From NCBI GenBank assembly GCA_031290205.1, contig JAITNZ010000048.1:1-10787 (forward strand): a stretch of 10,787 nt of DNA. The letters run 5' to 3'. Positions within the stretch are counted from its first letter, which is position 1, and each line of letters opens with the position of its first letter. Below, piece by piece: positions 1 to 6,284 of the stretch. Both the position numbers and the translations under genes were made by a program. Source of the DNA: Spirochaetaceae bacterium (GTDB lineage Bacteria; Spirochaetota; Spirochaetia; Treponematales; Breznakiellaceae). The notes beneath the pieces were generated by a model. That model was given only the letters and a program-made list of their open reading frames with translations, did not search any database and was not told the DNA's origin.

Positions 1-2
1 CG

Positions 3-92
3 GTTCACATTAACGGTAACAAATTCTTAAGTCCCATTACTAAAACGCAACGGGAAATATTTAACAATTTCGGCGTCCCTATCCCTTCGTAG
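3..92 (+). CDS. C-terminal tail of a protein cut by the window edge, possibly a transposase
   Basis: Reading frame 3 is open from the window edge for 29 codons and stops at TAG (90-92). The visible peptide contains SPITKTQREIFNNFGVPIPS. The pattern 'T-x-x-Q-x-x-I-(4 residues)-G-V-x-(I/L)-P' just before the stop resembles, from memory, the end of IS1634/IS4-type transposases. Only the tail is visible, so no catalytic residue can be checked and the family call is tentative. The other two plus-strand frames close within this stretch, and the repeat-rich DNA that follows is compatible with the edge of a mobile element. It could equally be the end of an unrelated protein. Confidence 0.4.
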   Translation, partial: VHINGNKFLSPITKTQREIFNNFGVPIPS

Positions 93-160
93 GTTAAAGT
101 TCTGGCGGGAATTTAGGAGGTGTGTATCTGTGGACATTCTTCTTCCGTATTTTCAAATTG

Positions 161-300
161 TCCGCGAATGGACGCGAATGCACACGAATAAAACGAATAA
201 AGTAGCGCACAATTCTCATGATTTCTGCCTTGTTTACCACCATTATTCATATTCATTTCGTCTTCCGTTCGTGTTGTTCGTGAGGTTCGTGGTTGAATTC
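161..300. repeat. Short-period CGAAT / GTTCGTG intergenic repeats
   Basis: Four copies of CGAAT start at 165, 175, 185 and 194, a period of about 10, inside units such as CGCGAATGGA and CGCGAATGCA. Downstream, GTTCGTG occurs at 267, 276 and 285, an exact period of 9, and ATTCGTGGTT recurs at 443-452. The second set is roughly the first in inverted orientation (CGAA against TTCG), so the two clusters could face each other in a loose hairpin. Similar degenerate 'CGCGAATG' tracts are familiar in intergenic DNA of several bacterial phyla. Open frames crossing this stretch are low in complexity and have no gene-like features. Confidence 0.6.
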
Positions 301-333
301 GGAACTGCTGCATAGACCATAGGAACTGAAGAA

Positions 334-440
334 GGGGAACGGGGAACAGGGTTTTACTTCGGATTATGCCATACATGGAATACGCTGATAAATCAAAGTA
401 AAATCTTACCCGTTCCCTGTTCCCCATCCCCCGGTCCCCA
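334..440. repeat. Inverted pair of G/C-skewed repeats, G-quadruplex prone
   Basis: The plus strand carries GGGGAACGGGGAACAGGG at 334-351 followed by TTTTACTT (352-359). An inverted, imperfect copy lies at 396-425, with AAGTAAAA (396-403) and CCCGTTCCCTGTTCCCC (409-425), so the two arms can pair around a loop of about 36 bases. The C-rich side continues to 440, giving five runs of three or more G on the minus strand. The same family reappears at 10676-10730. It lies immediately downstream of the dctQM stop, where a conventional GC hairpin with a T-run terminator is not evident; this structure might affect 3' ends there, which is inference. Confidence 0.65.
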
Positions 441-475
441 TCATTCGTGGTTAAACCGAATTAATCAGCACTTCC

Positions 476-2359
476 CTAGAGTAATCCCTTCAAAAAGGTC
501 GACAGCCCCGGCACGTAGGTGACAATGAACATGACCGCCAGTTGGATGCCCAGAAAGGGCAGCACGTTGCGGGAGGTTTCCACAAAAGGCTTTTTGAAAC
601 GGTAGCTGGCGAGAAAGAGGTTGAGTCCCACAGGCGGGGTGAGGAAGCCCGCCTCCATGTTGATGAGGAATATGATACCCAAATGCACTGGGTCTATGCC
701 GTAGACTGCGCCCAAGGGGGCGATGAGGGGCAGGATGATCATGATGGCGGAGAAAATGTCGATGAGGCAGCCGCTTATCAAGAGGGCGATGTTGAGTAAG
801 AGGAGAAACGCCCACTTTGATGTTACCGTGTGCTGCATCCATTGGGCGAAAAACTCAGGGATTTGGCTGTCAACGATGTAGTAGGAGAGGGCTTGGGCAA
901 GGGCGAGGATGGAGAGGATGCCGCCTGAGATAGGGATTGTTTTTGCAAAAACCGCCACGATGCCTTTCAGCTTGATTTCTTTATAGACGAACACTTCCAC
1001 GATGAAGACATAGATTGCCGCCGCCGCGCTTATTTCAACCAAGGAAAATATGCCTGTGAAGTAACCGGCGATGAGGAAAAAGGGCAGTAGTATCTCCAAA
1101 AGTGAGTTTTTGAGCCCCCGGACGGCTTTTCGCAGCTTGAACGGCTCCACGGGGATTTTGTGCTTAATAGAAACGGCGATGCCGAAAGCTATGGTCGCCG
1201 CGACGAGGAGCAAGCCGGGGAGGAGTCCGCCGAGGAACAGGTGGATGGTGTTCGTGCGGGTGGTCGCGCCGACGAGGAGTATGGGGAGGCTCGGCGGGAA
1301 GAGGAGCCCTATGCTGCCCGATGCGGTTAAGAGGCCGATGGTAAACTTTTCGGGGTAACCGGAGAGCACGGTGAGGAGGATGCCGCCCATCGCGAGGATG
1401 GTTACGCCTGACGCGCCGGTAAAGGACGTAAAAAACGCACAGAGTATCACCGAAACGATGATCATGCCGCCGGGCAGCCAGCCGAACAAGTTTTTAAAAC
1501 TGTCGACAAGCCGCTCTCCGGCGCGGCTTTCCGAAAGGATAAAGCCGGTAAACGTGAAAAGCGGTATTGCGATGAGGCTGTTCTGCGTGAGGGCGGTGTA
1601 AATCTGGTTTGCCGCGATGTCAATTTCGCTCCCGTTGCTCTGGAGGAGTATGAGGGCGGCGCCGCCTATGATGACAAAGATTGGCGTTCCCAACAGCGCC
1701 ATGACGATGAGGGCGATGATTACCGGCGTTTTTATCACGGCGGCAATCTCACAAAAGGCATCCGTTAAATTCCAGGCGAAGTCGGGAATATCGATACCCC
1801 AGATAAACTTGCAGATTGCCGGCAGGGAGCAGACCGTGCCCAAAACGATAGCCAGCACCGGCAGGATTCGCTTCCAGCCGCCAAGCCCCGCCCTACGCGC
1901 AAAGCGGGAAGCTATCACGGCGTAAGCTATAGGCATCACGAGGGCGAAGAGGCGGTCGGGGATGAAGCCGATTAACTGCACGGGGTAGAGACCCACCCTT
2001 AAAAATGAGACCGAACACCAGCCGAAGATGGTGACGAGAAACGCGGACACAAGCGAAGTGGCGGCGGCAATGCTGGTTTTTAGCTTTTCGTTGTTGCTGT
2101 ATTGAAACAGCCCGATGGACAGGTGGTCGCCTGTGCGGGTGGCAATCATGCCGGACAAGAGACCGAGCACCAAGAGGAGGTGGGCGGTCAACACAGGCGC
2201 GGCGGGAAAGCGCGATTTGCAAACGAGCCGCAGAATTACGTCAGCGGCGGGAATGAGGACGAGGCAAGCAAGCGAGAAATAGGCGATGCCCTCTTCGACA
2301 GTCCGCAACAGCGCTCTCGCCGTGATTTTTCCTGTAAGCACCTCGTTAGCGCCCTGCAC
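476..2359 (-). CDS. dctM: TRAP transporter fused small and large membrane subunits (DctQM)
   Basis: This is the membrane part of a tripartite ATP-independent periplasmic (TRAP) transporter, a secondary importer driven by an ion gradient. Residues about 15-165 form a DctQ-like domain with four hydrophobic segments. Residues about 190-627 form the DctM domain with many hydrophobic segments and conserved glycine/proline stretches (LLTASGSIGLLFPPSLPILL near the middle, EAGFLTPPVGLNLFLA near the end). About 627 residues fits a full Q-M fusion, the arrangement of T. pallidum TatQM. The start is GTG at 2357-2359, with GAGG about 7 bases upstream, inside the end of dctP; the two genes overlap by 14 bases, so translation is probably coupled. 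The substrate cannot be read from the sequence, and the symbol denotes the family only. Confidence 0.93.
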   Translation of the reverse strand: MQGANEVLTGKITARALLRTVEEGIAYFSLACLVLIPAADVILRLVCKSRFPAAPVLTAHLLLVLGLLSGMIATRTGDHLSIGLFQYSNNEKLKTSIAAATSLVSAFLVTIFGWCSVSFLRVGLYPVQLIGFIPDRLFALVMPIAYAVIASRFARRAGLGGWKRILPVLAIVLGTVCSLPAICKFIWGIDIPDFAWNLTDAFCEIAAVIKTPVIIALIVMALLGTPIFVIIGGAALILLQSNGSEIDIAANQIYTALTQNSLIAIPLFTFTGFILSESRAGERLVDSFKNLFGWLPGGMIIVSVILCAFFTSFTGASGVTILAMGGILLTVLSGYPEKFTIGLLTASGSIGLLFPPSLPILLVGATTRTNTIHLFLGGLLPGLLLVAATIAFGIAVSIKHKIPVEPFKLRKAVRGLKNSLLEILLPFFLIAGYFTGIFSLVEISAAAAIYVFIVEVFVYKEIKLKGIVAVFAKTIPISGGILSILALAQALSYYIVDSQIPEFFAQWMQHTVTSKWAFLLLLNIALLISGCLIDIFSAIMIILPLIAPLGAVYGIDPVHLGIIFLINMEAGFLTPPVGLNLFLASYRFKKPFVETSRNVLPFLGIQLAVMFIVTYVPGLSTFLKGLL

Positions 2360-3353
2360 GGTGCGACCTCAGCATAGCGTCGATACGTTCGTACATTGCG
2401 CGGTCAAAGACGCTGCCCACGAGGGAAGGCATCACGCGGTTCATGTCCGTGTACCAGACCTGCTCCTGTTCGGCGCTCACCTGATTTATCACCAGCCCGT
2501 AGTCAAGCATGGTCTGTATCACCTCAGCCTCCAGCGCCTGAATGGAACTGTCCAGCTCCGCCTCCAGCCGCCGCGTTACGCTGATAAGTTCGCTCCGGTA
2601 CTTTTCGGGAACAGAGCGCCACGCACGCTGATTCATGATGATAGCGCCCATAAAAGGCGCAACCGGAATGGATGCCATGTTCTTCGCCAGCCCGAATATC
2701 TGCAAGCCGCCGGCGTTGACCGGACTTTGGTAGACCGCATCAATCTGCCCGCCGGACAGACTCACGAGAATCTGATTCAGCGCGACGGGCACCATCTGAT
2801 AGCCCATAGCCCGAAAGGCGTCCATGAGTTCCGGTTCGGTCTCGCTTGTCCCCATACGCTGTTTTTTCAAATCCGCAGGAACAAAGACCGGTCTCTTGGA
2901 AAAAAACCGCACCCAGCCGACTTTTGACCAGGCAAGCGTCCAGTAACCCTTATCGCTGAGCTGCTTCTCCATATCCGGCTTGAGCCGCTCCAGCACGAGG
3001 TCCAGCTCCGCATTGTTTCTGATAAGAAAGGGGCAGCTTAGGGTCAAAAGGGGCGGCGATATAATTTTGAGTCCGAAAGAGCTGAGCATGGCGGCTTGTA
3101 TCTGGTTCATATTGAGTTGGCGCAGGATGTCGCCCTCGGAAGATTTTATATTGTGGTAGATGTGCAGTTCCACCTCTCCATTGCTTATCCGCGCCCATTC
3201 GCTTGCCATACGGTTCAAGAGGTCTCCCCAGGGCGTATTTTCGGGAACCAGCGACACCAGTTTAATCACGGTTTTCCGCTGTGCAAAGGCGGCAACGGGA
3301 AAAAGCGCTGTCAGGCAGACAATGCAAATCAACAGATGGATTCGTTTTTTCAT
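2346..3353 (-). CDS. dctP: TRAP transporter solute-binding protein, DctP family
   Basis: This 335-residue periplasmic binding protein delivers substrate to the downstream DctQM permease. The chosen ATG (3351-3353) begins a clear signal peptide: positive MKKR, a hydrophobic core, and likely cleavage after AFA at residue 24. It is preceded by GAGGGTGA at good spacing. A start 45 bases upstream would put a polar stretch ahead of the signal peptide and lie inside the acyltransferase gene. The mature protein has the DctP pattern: an N-terminal KLVSLVPENTPWG strand-loop, the DLKKQRMG region whose R166 aligns by position with the ligand-binding arginine of SiaP/DctP proteins, and LVSLSGGQIDAVYQSP afterwards. 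The gene begins 1 base after the acyltransferase stop. TatP of T. pallidum, a relative, was proposed to bind hydrophobic ligands; whether this one does is unknown. Confidence 0.92.
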   Translation of the reverse strand: MKKRIHLLICIVCLTALFPVAAFAQRKTVIKLVSLVPENTPWGDLLNRMASEWARISNGEVELHIYHNIKSSEGDILRQLNMNQIQAAMLSSFGLKIISPPLLTLSCPFLIRNNAELDLVLERLKPDMEKQLSDKGYWTLAWSKVGWVRFFSKRPVFVPADLKKQRMGTSETEPELMDAFRAMGYQMVPVALNQILVSLSGGQIDAVYQSPVNAGGLQIFGLAKNMASIPVAPFMGAIIMNQRAWRSVPEKYRSELISVTRRLEAELDSSIQALEAEVIQTMLDYGLVINQVSAEQEQVWYTDMNRVMPSLVGSVFDRAMYERIDAMLRSHRAGR

Positions 3354-3354
3354 T

Positions 3355-4158
3355 TCAGTCACCCTCGCACGGGTAGGGGTTGCAGGTGATGCCCGCAAGT
3401 TCCACGATTTTCCGGTGTGTCTGTTCCCGAAGCAGAGCCGCCGCTTCCCGGCGGGGTTTGCTCAAATCCGGCATGATGGGTTCCCCGACACGCAGCGTGA
3501 TAAGAGGGTAGCCCTTTTTGAACAACTTGAAAAGTCCCGTTGCTTCCCGATAAGAAATCGCCATGGGAATAACCGGCAAGTTATATTTATATGCCAGGGA
3601 AAACATCCCTTTTTTGAAGGGGCGTATATGCTGGAAATAGTGCCAGTTGCTGCCTTCGGGAAAGACATGCATCCACTTTTTGTGTGCGTGGAGTTCGTCA
3701 AATGCCGCGTTAAAGTGCTTTATCGCGTGAATATCGCGGGGAAACGGGATTCCGCCGGCAGCGCGGATTACCATGCGGTCGGGTCCGGTAAGATTTTCGG
3801 GCCATGCGGGAAAATACATTCGCCTGAAGCGCACGGCTTGAAGGGCAAACAAGAAATCCCATTTGTGAACATGATTCGCCACGGTGAGCGCGCCGTTACG
3901 AAACAGGCGGCGGTTCTTTTTCAGTATGTTCCGTCCTTCTATGCGTAATCCGAAACGGATGGACGATATGAGAAAAACCAGCGTGAAGATGGTCAGATAT
4001 ATGCAGGCGCTTATGAAGCGGTGCCGCAGGGATTTGTCAAGAAAAGGGTAGTGCTCGTCTATGACAAGCTCAATTTCCGGCTCGGTTTTGTACATGTGCT
4101 CATCGGGGATTTTTGGGTACTGCAATCCGAGTTGCGGAACAAAAGGTGGTTCTCCCAT
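3355..4158 (-). CDS. plsC: 1-acyl-sn-glycerol-3-phosphate acyltransferase family protein (PlsC-like)
   Basis: Proteins of this family transfer a fatty acyl group to lysophosphatidic acid or a related acceptor at the inner membrane. The catalytic H-x4-D motif is NHVHKWD (H96, D101). The second block is FPEGSN at 166-171, and LPVIPMAI at 194-201 matches the last block. One hydrophobic segment (about 48-69) just before the catalytic domain would anchor it. In the usual FPEGTR block, T-R is replaced by S-N here, so acceptor preference may differ from housekeeping PlsC. The length of 267 residues is normal, with an acidic N-terminal extension of about 45 residues. The ATG at 4156-4158 lies 8 bases after the upstream stop with only a weak GAAG ribosome site. 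The stop is 1 base before dctP. It could act on another lipid acceptor. Confidence 0.88.
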   Translation of the reverse strand: MGEPPFVPQLGLQYPKIPDEHMYKTEPEIELVIDEHYPFLDKSLRHRFISACIYLTIFTLVFLISSIRFGLRIEGRNILKKNRRLFRNGALTVANHVHKWDFLFALQAVRFRRMYFPAWPENLTGPDRMVIRAAGGIPFPRDIHAIKHFNAAFDELHAHKKWMHVFPEGSNWHYFQHIRPFKKGMFSLAYKYNLPVIPMAISYREATGLFKLFKKGYPLITLRVGEPIMPDLSKPRREAAALLREQTHRKIVELAGITCNPYPCEGD

Positions 4159-4166
4159 TATCTACT

Positions 4167-4715
4167 TCAAAAGGCGCTGAGGTAGCAGATGCCGAGTATC
4201 AGCAGGGCGCGGAGTATACGTGGGTCCGCATCGTGGGGAATGCGGGATAGACGGCTGCTGTACCACCAGAATAAGCCCATTTGAGCATCTATGCGGAAGA
4301 CATATTCGGTAAAATCTTTTTGCTTGCTTTGATCGCCAAAAAACAGGTAGGCAAGCTCTTCGAGGATAACGCTAAAATCGCGGAGTGCGCCGACATAGTC
4401 CTCCTGTTCAATTTTTGCGTAAAAGGCGGGAAGCCGTGCTTGGAGCGTATCTTTACGAATCTCGTCCGCCTGTTCGACCCATGTTTTTACGATTAACAGT
4501 GAAAAGTTTTTCTTAAAATGGGGGAAAAACATCGCCAAATCTGTTGCCGAGTTGATTAAGCGGGTAAAATCCGCCTCGATTTCTAAACATTTGGCATAAG
4601 CCGCAGCAGCCTTGAGCGTCGGCTTTGTGTGGGAATCAGGTGGAAAGAGCGCTTCAACGACACGCTTGTACTCCCCCGGTATTGATTTTTGTGCATCGGG
4701 TGAATTGCTGAACAT
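4167..4715 (-). CDS. Hypothetical protein, helical, hydrophobic C-terminus
   Basis: I do not recognise this family. From the ATG at 4713-4715 it has 182 residues, starting MFSNSPDAQKSIPGEYKRVV. It looks all-helical, with charged amphipathic stretches (RLPAFYAKIEQEDYVGALRD in the middle) and an aromatic segment, GLFWWYSSRL. The last 16 residues (ILRALLILGICYLSAF) are hydrophobic, which would fit a tail anchor. The same frame stays open upstream to an ATG at 4814, but that would overlap the GGDEF gene by 68 bases and add a low-complexity Ala/Thr/Pro leader, so the downstream start is preferred. No start here has a convincing ribosome site. A TTG at 4728-4730 is another candidate. It sits between the GGDEF and acyltransferase genes and is surely co-transcribed. 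Confidence 0.75.
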   Translation of the reverse strand: MFSNSPDAQKSIPGEYKRVVEALFPPDSHTKPTLKAAAAYAKCLEIEADFTRLINSATDLAMFFPHFKKNFSLLIVKTWVEQADEIRKDTLQARLPAFYAKIEQEDYVGALRDFSVILEELAYLFFGDQSKQKDFTEYVFRIDAQMGLFWWYSSRLSRIPHDADPRILRALLILGICYLSAF

Positions 4716-4746
4716 ACCGTAAGTTTGCAATAAACTGCCGGTTGTG

Positions 4747-5976
4747 TCAACGGTCGGGCAGGTCGTCGGGATTGGACGCATCAATGACGCGGAAGCTGCC
4801 GTTGCCAGAGTCATGGAGGACGATGAGGTTGCGTCCGGCTTCTTTTGCCTTGTAAAGCGCCGAGTCCGCCGCCTCGTAAAGCTCTTTGGGGCTGTCTTCG
4901 GAGCCGCCGCGCATCAGGTAAAACCCAAAACTTGCCGTAAGATAGGGGGCGACAGACGACATTTCATGGCGGATTTGCAAATCGATGATCATCTGGCGGA
5001 GTTTCAGGACAACGTGCAACGCTTCGGAAAGCCGGTTCTCTGTCCAGAGCACGATGAACTCTTCGCCGCCGACTCGCGCCGCATATACGCGGTTTTCTTC
5101 AGTAAGTTGCCGCAGAACTCTGCCGACTGCCTTCAGCACCTCATCACCTTTTTGATGCCCGTAATAATCATTATAATTCTTGAAAAAATCGACATCCATC
5201 ATCACCACACAGACTGATTGATGAACTTGCCGGCACACGGAAGTAAAAAAATCAACCGATTGTTCAAAACTCCGCCGGTTATTCAAGCCGGTAAGCTGGT
5301 CGTGGATGCTCTCCTCGTGAAAGCGGTTCCGCTCTTCTTGCAGTGAATGTGCCGTCAAAAGTCCCCGCACAAAAATATGAGAGATATACCAGTTCAAGGT
5401 CATAGCGATAAAACAGGCTGCGGCAACATTGATAATATCAAAAAACTGGTCGTCCTGCGGTTTAACATGAAAAAACCGTTCAATAAACAAAAAAGCCAAG
5501 CTAAAAATACCAATGACTAAGATATTGTATATCAGGTTAAAGAAAGCGCCGAATACGAATACAACTTCAAGGCTTAAAAAGAAGAGCAGAAAACGGACGA
5601 CATAGACGCCTTGGTCGATAAAACAGCCATAGATTGAAAACGCCACCAAGTTCAACGAAAAGAGTATCATTCCCAAAGTGCATTGCGGAATGCTTTGCTT
5701 GCGCACCCCGGTAAAAGTCCTGCTGTAAATGAAAATGGCAAACTGGATGGCTGCAAAGATAAAATAAGCTGATGTGCTATGCCCCGATCCGCCCGGATAA
5801 AGGGAGAGCAAGAGTATCAAGATGGTGGTAGCGATGCTGACTATACTGAGGCTGCCGGCATTATGGGCGTTCAACTCCAACTTGCAAGAGTCTATTTTTT
5901 CTTTAGTAAAGCCATAGTAAAGCCAATCTTTGTAAACCGAAATAGAATCCTCCTGTCGATCCCGTGCTCTAGGCAT
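4747..5976 (-). CDS. Membrane-bound diguanylate cyclase (GGDEF domain)
   Basis: Makes the second messenger c-di-GMP from two GTP. After a 40-residue soluble N-terminus there are about six hydrophobic segments (near 42-60, 70-85, 101-120, 126-143, 145-168 and 180-197), a short linker helix, and a complete GGDEF domain. Signatures are DQLTGLNNRRSF (226-237), the metal-site strand DVDFF (261-265) and the active-site loop GGEEF (303-307), so it should be catalytically active. The product-inhibition I-site (RxxD five residues before GGEEF) is missing; ENRV occupies that place. There is no recognisable PAS, GAF or EAL domain, so the membrane region is the likely sensor. The ATG at 5976 follows the promoter too closely for a ribosome site, while a perfect AGGAGG lies inside the frame and points to an ATT codon at 5941-5943. 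It is first in the operon. Confidence 0.92.
   Translation of the reverse strand: MPRARDRQEDSISVYKDWLYYGFTKEKIDSCKLELNAHNAGSLSIVSIATTILILLLSLYPGGSGHSTSAYFIFAAIQFAIFIYSRTFTGVRKQSIPQCTLGMILFSLNLVAFSIYGCFIDQGVYVVRFLLFFLSLEVVFVFGAFFNLIYNILVIGIFSLAFLFIERFFHVKPQDDQFFDIINVAAACFIAMTLNWYISHIFVRGLLTAHSLQEERNRFHEESIHDQLTGLNNRRSFEQSVDFFTSVCRQVHQSVCVVMMDVDFFKNYNDYYGHQKGDEVLKAVGRVLRQLTEENRVYAARVGGEEFIVLWTENRLSEALHVVLKLRQMIIDLQIRHEMSSVAPYLTASFGFYLMRGGSEDSPKELYEAADSALYKAKEAGRNLIVLHDSGNGSFRVIDASNPDDLPDR
5949..5954 (-). promoter_or_regulatory. Perfect Shine-Dalgarno AGGAGG inside the annotated GGDEF frame
   Basis: On the minus strand AGGAGG runs from 5954 to 5949. The only plausible in-frame start at normal spacing is ATT (5943-5941), 5 bases downstream; the neighbouring codons are TCT, TCG and GTT. 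AUU is a known but rare start codon (infC is the classic case). Using it would remove 11 residues that carry no recognisable feature. If the ATG at 5976 is used instead, this site has no obvious role. Confidence 0.5.
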
Positions 5977-5987
5977 CCAATTCGCGC

Positions 5988-5996
5988 ATTATAGCA
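5988..5996 (-). promoter_or_regulatory. Extended -10 promoter for the GGDEF-to-dctQM operon
   Basis: On the minus strand TGCTATAAT (5996 to 5988) is a consensus extended -10 element (TGnTATAAT). The upstream region is T-rich without a good -35, which extended -10 promoters tolerate. Predicted transcription start is near 5981, five bases before the ATG at 5976. Confidence 0.6.
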
Positions 5997-6003
5997 TATT
6001 TTG

Positions 6004-6035
6004 AAAAAATAAAAAATCCCCGCCGCCGAGCGGGG
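6004..6035 (-). terminator. Rho-independent terminator facing the minus strand
   Basis: On the minus strand a perfect 6-bp stem, CCCCGC/GCGGGG with a 6-base loop (6035-6018), is followed by A, six T, A, six T (6017-6004). This is a textbook intrinsic terminator. It points toward the GGDEF gene and ends about 8 bases before the extended -10 element. No minus-strand gene lies directly upstream of it: the next gene in that direction is the plus-strand glycosyltransferase. It could insulate the promoter from antisense transcription or end a small RNA read from the adjacent repeats. Confidence 0.65.
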
Positions 6036-6041
6036 TGCACA

Positions 6042-6239
6042 GGCGCCCTTTTCTAAGCGAGGCAAGCAGAACCCGCCTGTGGCGGCTGTTGGGCGTTGCT
6101 GAAGGGGGCGCTAAACCTGCTTAAGCGGTTTTGTCTGCTGGCGCCCTTTGGATGGGCTGAAAGCGCCTGTGGCGCTAAACCTGCTTAGGCTGTTCAGACT
6201 GCGAGCGCCCTTCGCAAGGGCAGAAACCGCCTGTGGCGG
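6042..6239. repeat. Diverged array of hairpin repeats
   Basis: Three diverged units each start with GCGCCCTT (6043, 6141, 6205) and contain a hairpin with a TGT loop: CCGCC-TGT-GGCGG at 6073-6085 and 6227-6239, and AGCGCC-TGT-GGCGCT at 6162-6176. The outermost pair of the shared core changes C-G to G-C in the middle copy while pairing is kept. A second module, GGCGCTAAACCTGCTTAAGC, at 6107-6126 recurs at 6171-6190 with one mismatch. The third unit also forms GCCCTTCGCAAGGGC (6208-6222). The array fills the gap between the terminator and the glycosyltransferase promoter and resembles REP-type elements in style. No protein-like frame was found in it. Confidence 0.75.
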
Positions 6240-6249
6240 CGGAGGCGGA

Positions 6250-6278
6250 TTGACAGGAATGCGGGGTCGGCTTAAAAT
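6250..6278 (+). promoter_or_regulatory. Near-consensus sigma-70 promoter for the GT39 gene
   Basis: TTGACA (6250-6255) and TAAAAT (6273-6278) are separated by exactly 17 bases. This gives a perfect -35 and a -10 with one deviation. The expected transcription start, about 7 bases after the -10, falls at 6285, which is the A of the ATG. There is thus no room for a ribosome binding site on the mRNA. Confidence 0.75.
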
Positions 6279-6284
6279 TGCCCC

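Noticed and set aside
161..300. CRISPR-like array
   Set aside because: The units are 9-10 bases long with no spacers; there are no 25-40 base direct repeats separated by unique spacers.
113..427. Minus-strand open frame of 104 codons after dctQM
   Set aside because: It is made largely of the CGAAT/TTCGTG and GGGGAAC repeats, with no ribosome site or family pattern.
2286..2927. Plus-strand open frame of 213 codons
   Set aside because: Antisense to dctP and the dctQM start; the His/Arg-rich composition and absence of a family pattern indicate a shadow.
3353..3398. Longer DctP start at 3398
   Set aside because: It would place 15 polar residues before an otherwise ideal signal peptide and sits inside the acyltransferase gene, while the ATG at 3353 has a good ribosome site.
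3160..3948. Long plus-strand open frame of 262 codons
   Set aside because: It lies antisense to the 5' end of dctP and most of the acyltransferase gene, both of which have clear motifs; its protein has no recognisable domain and shows the mixed composition of a shadow frame.
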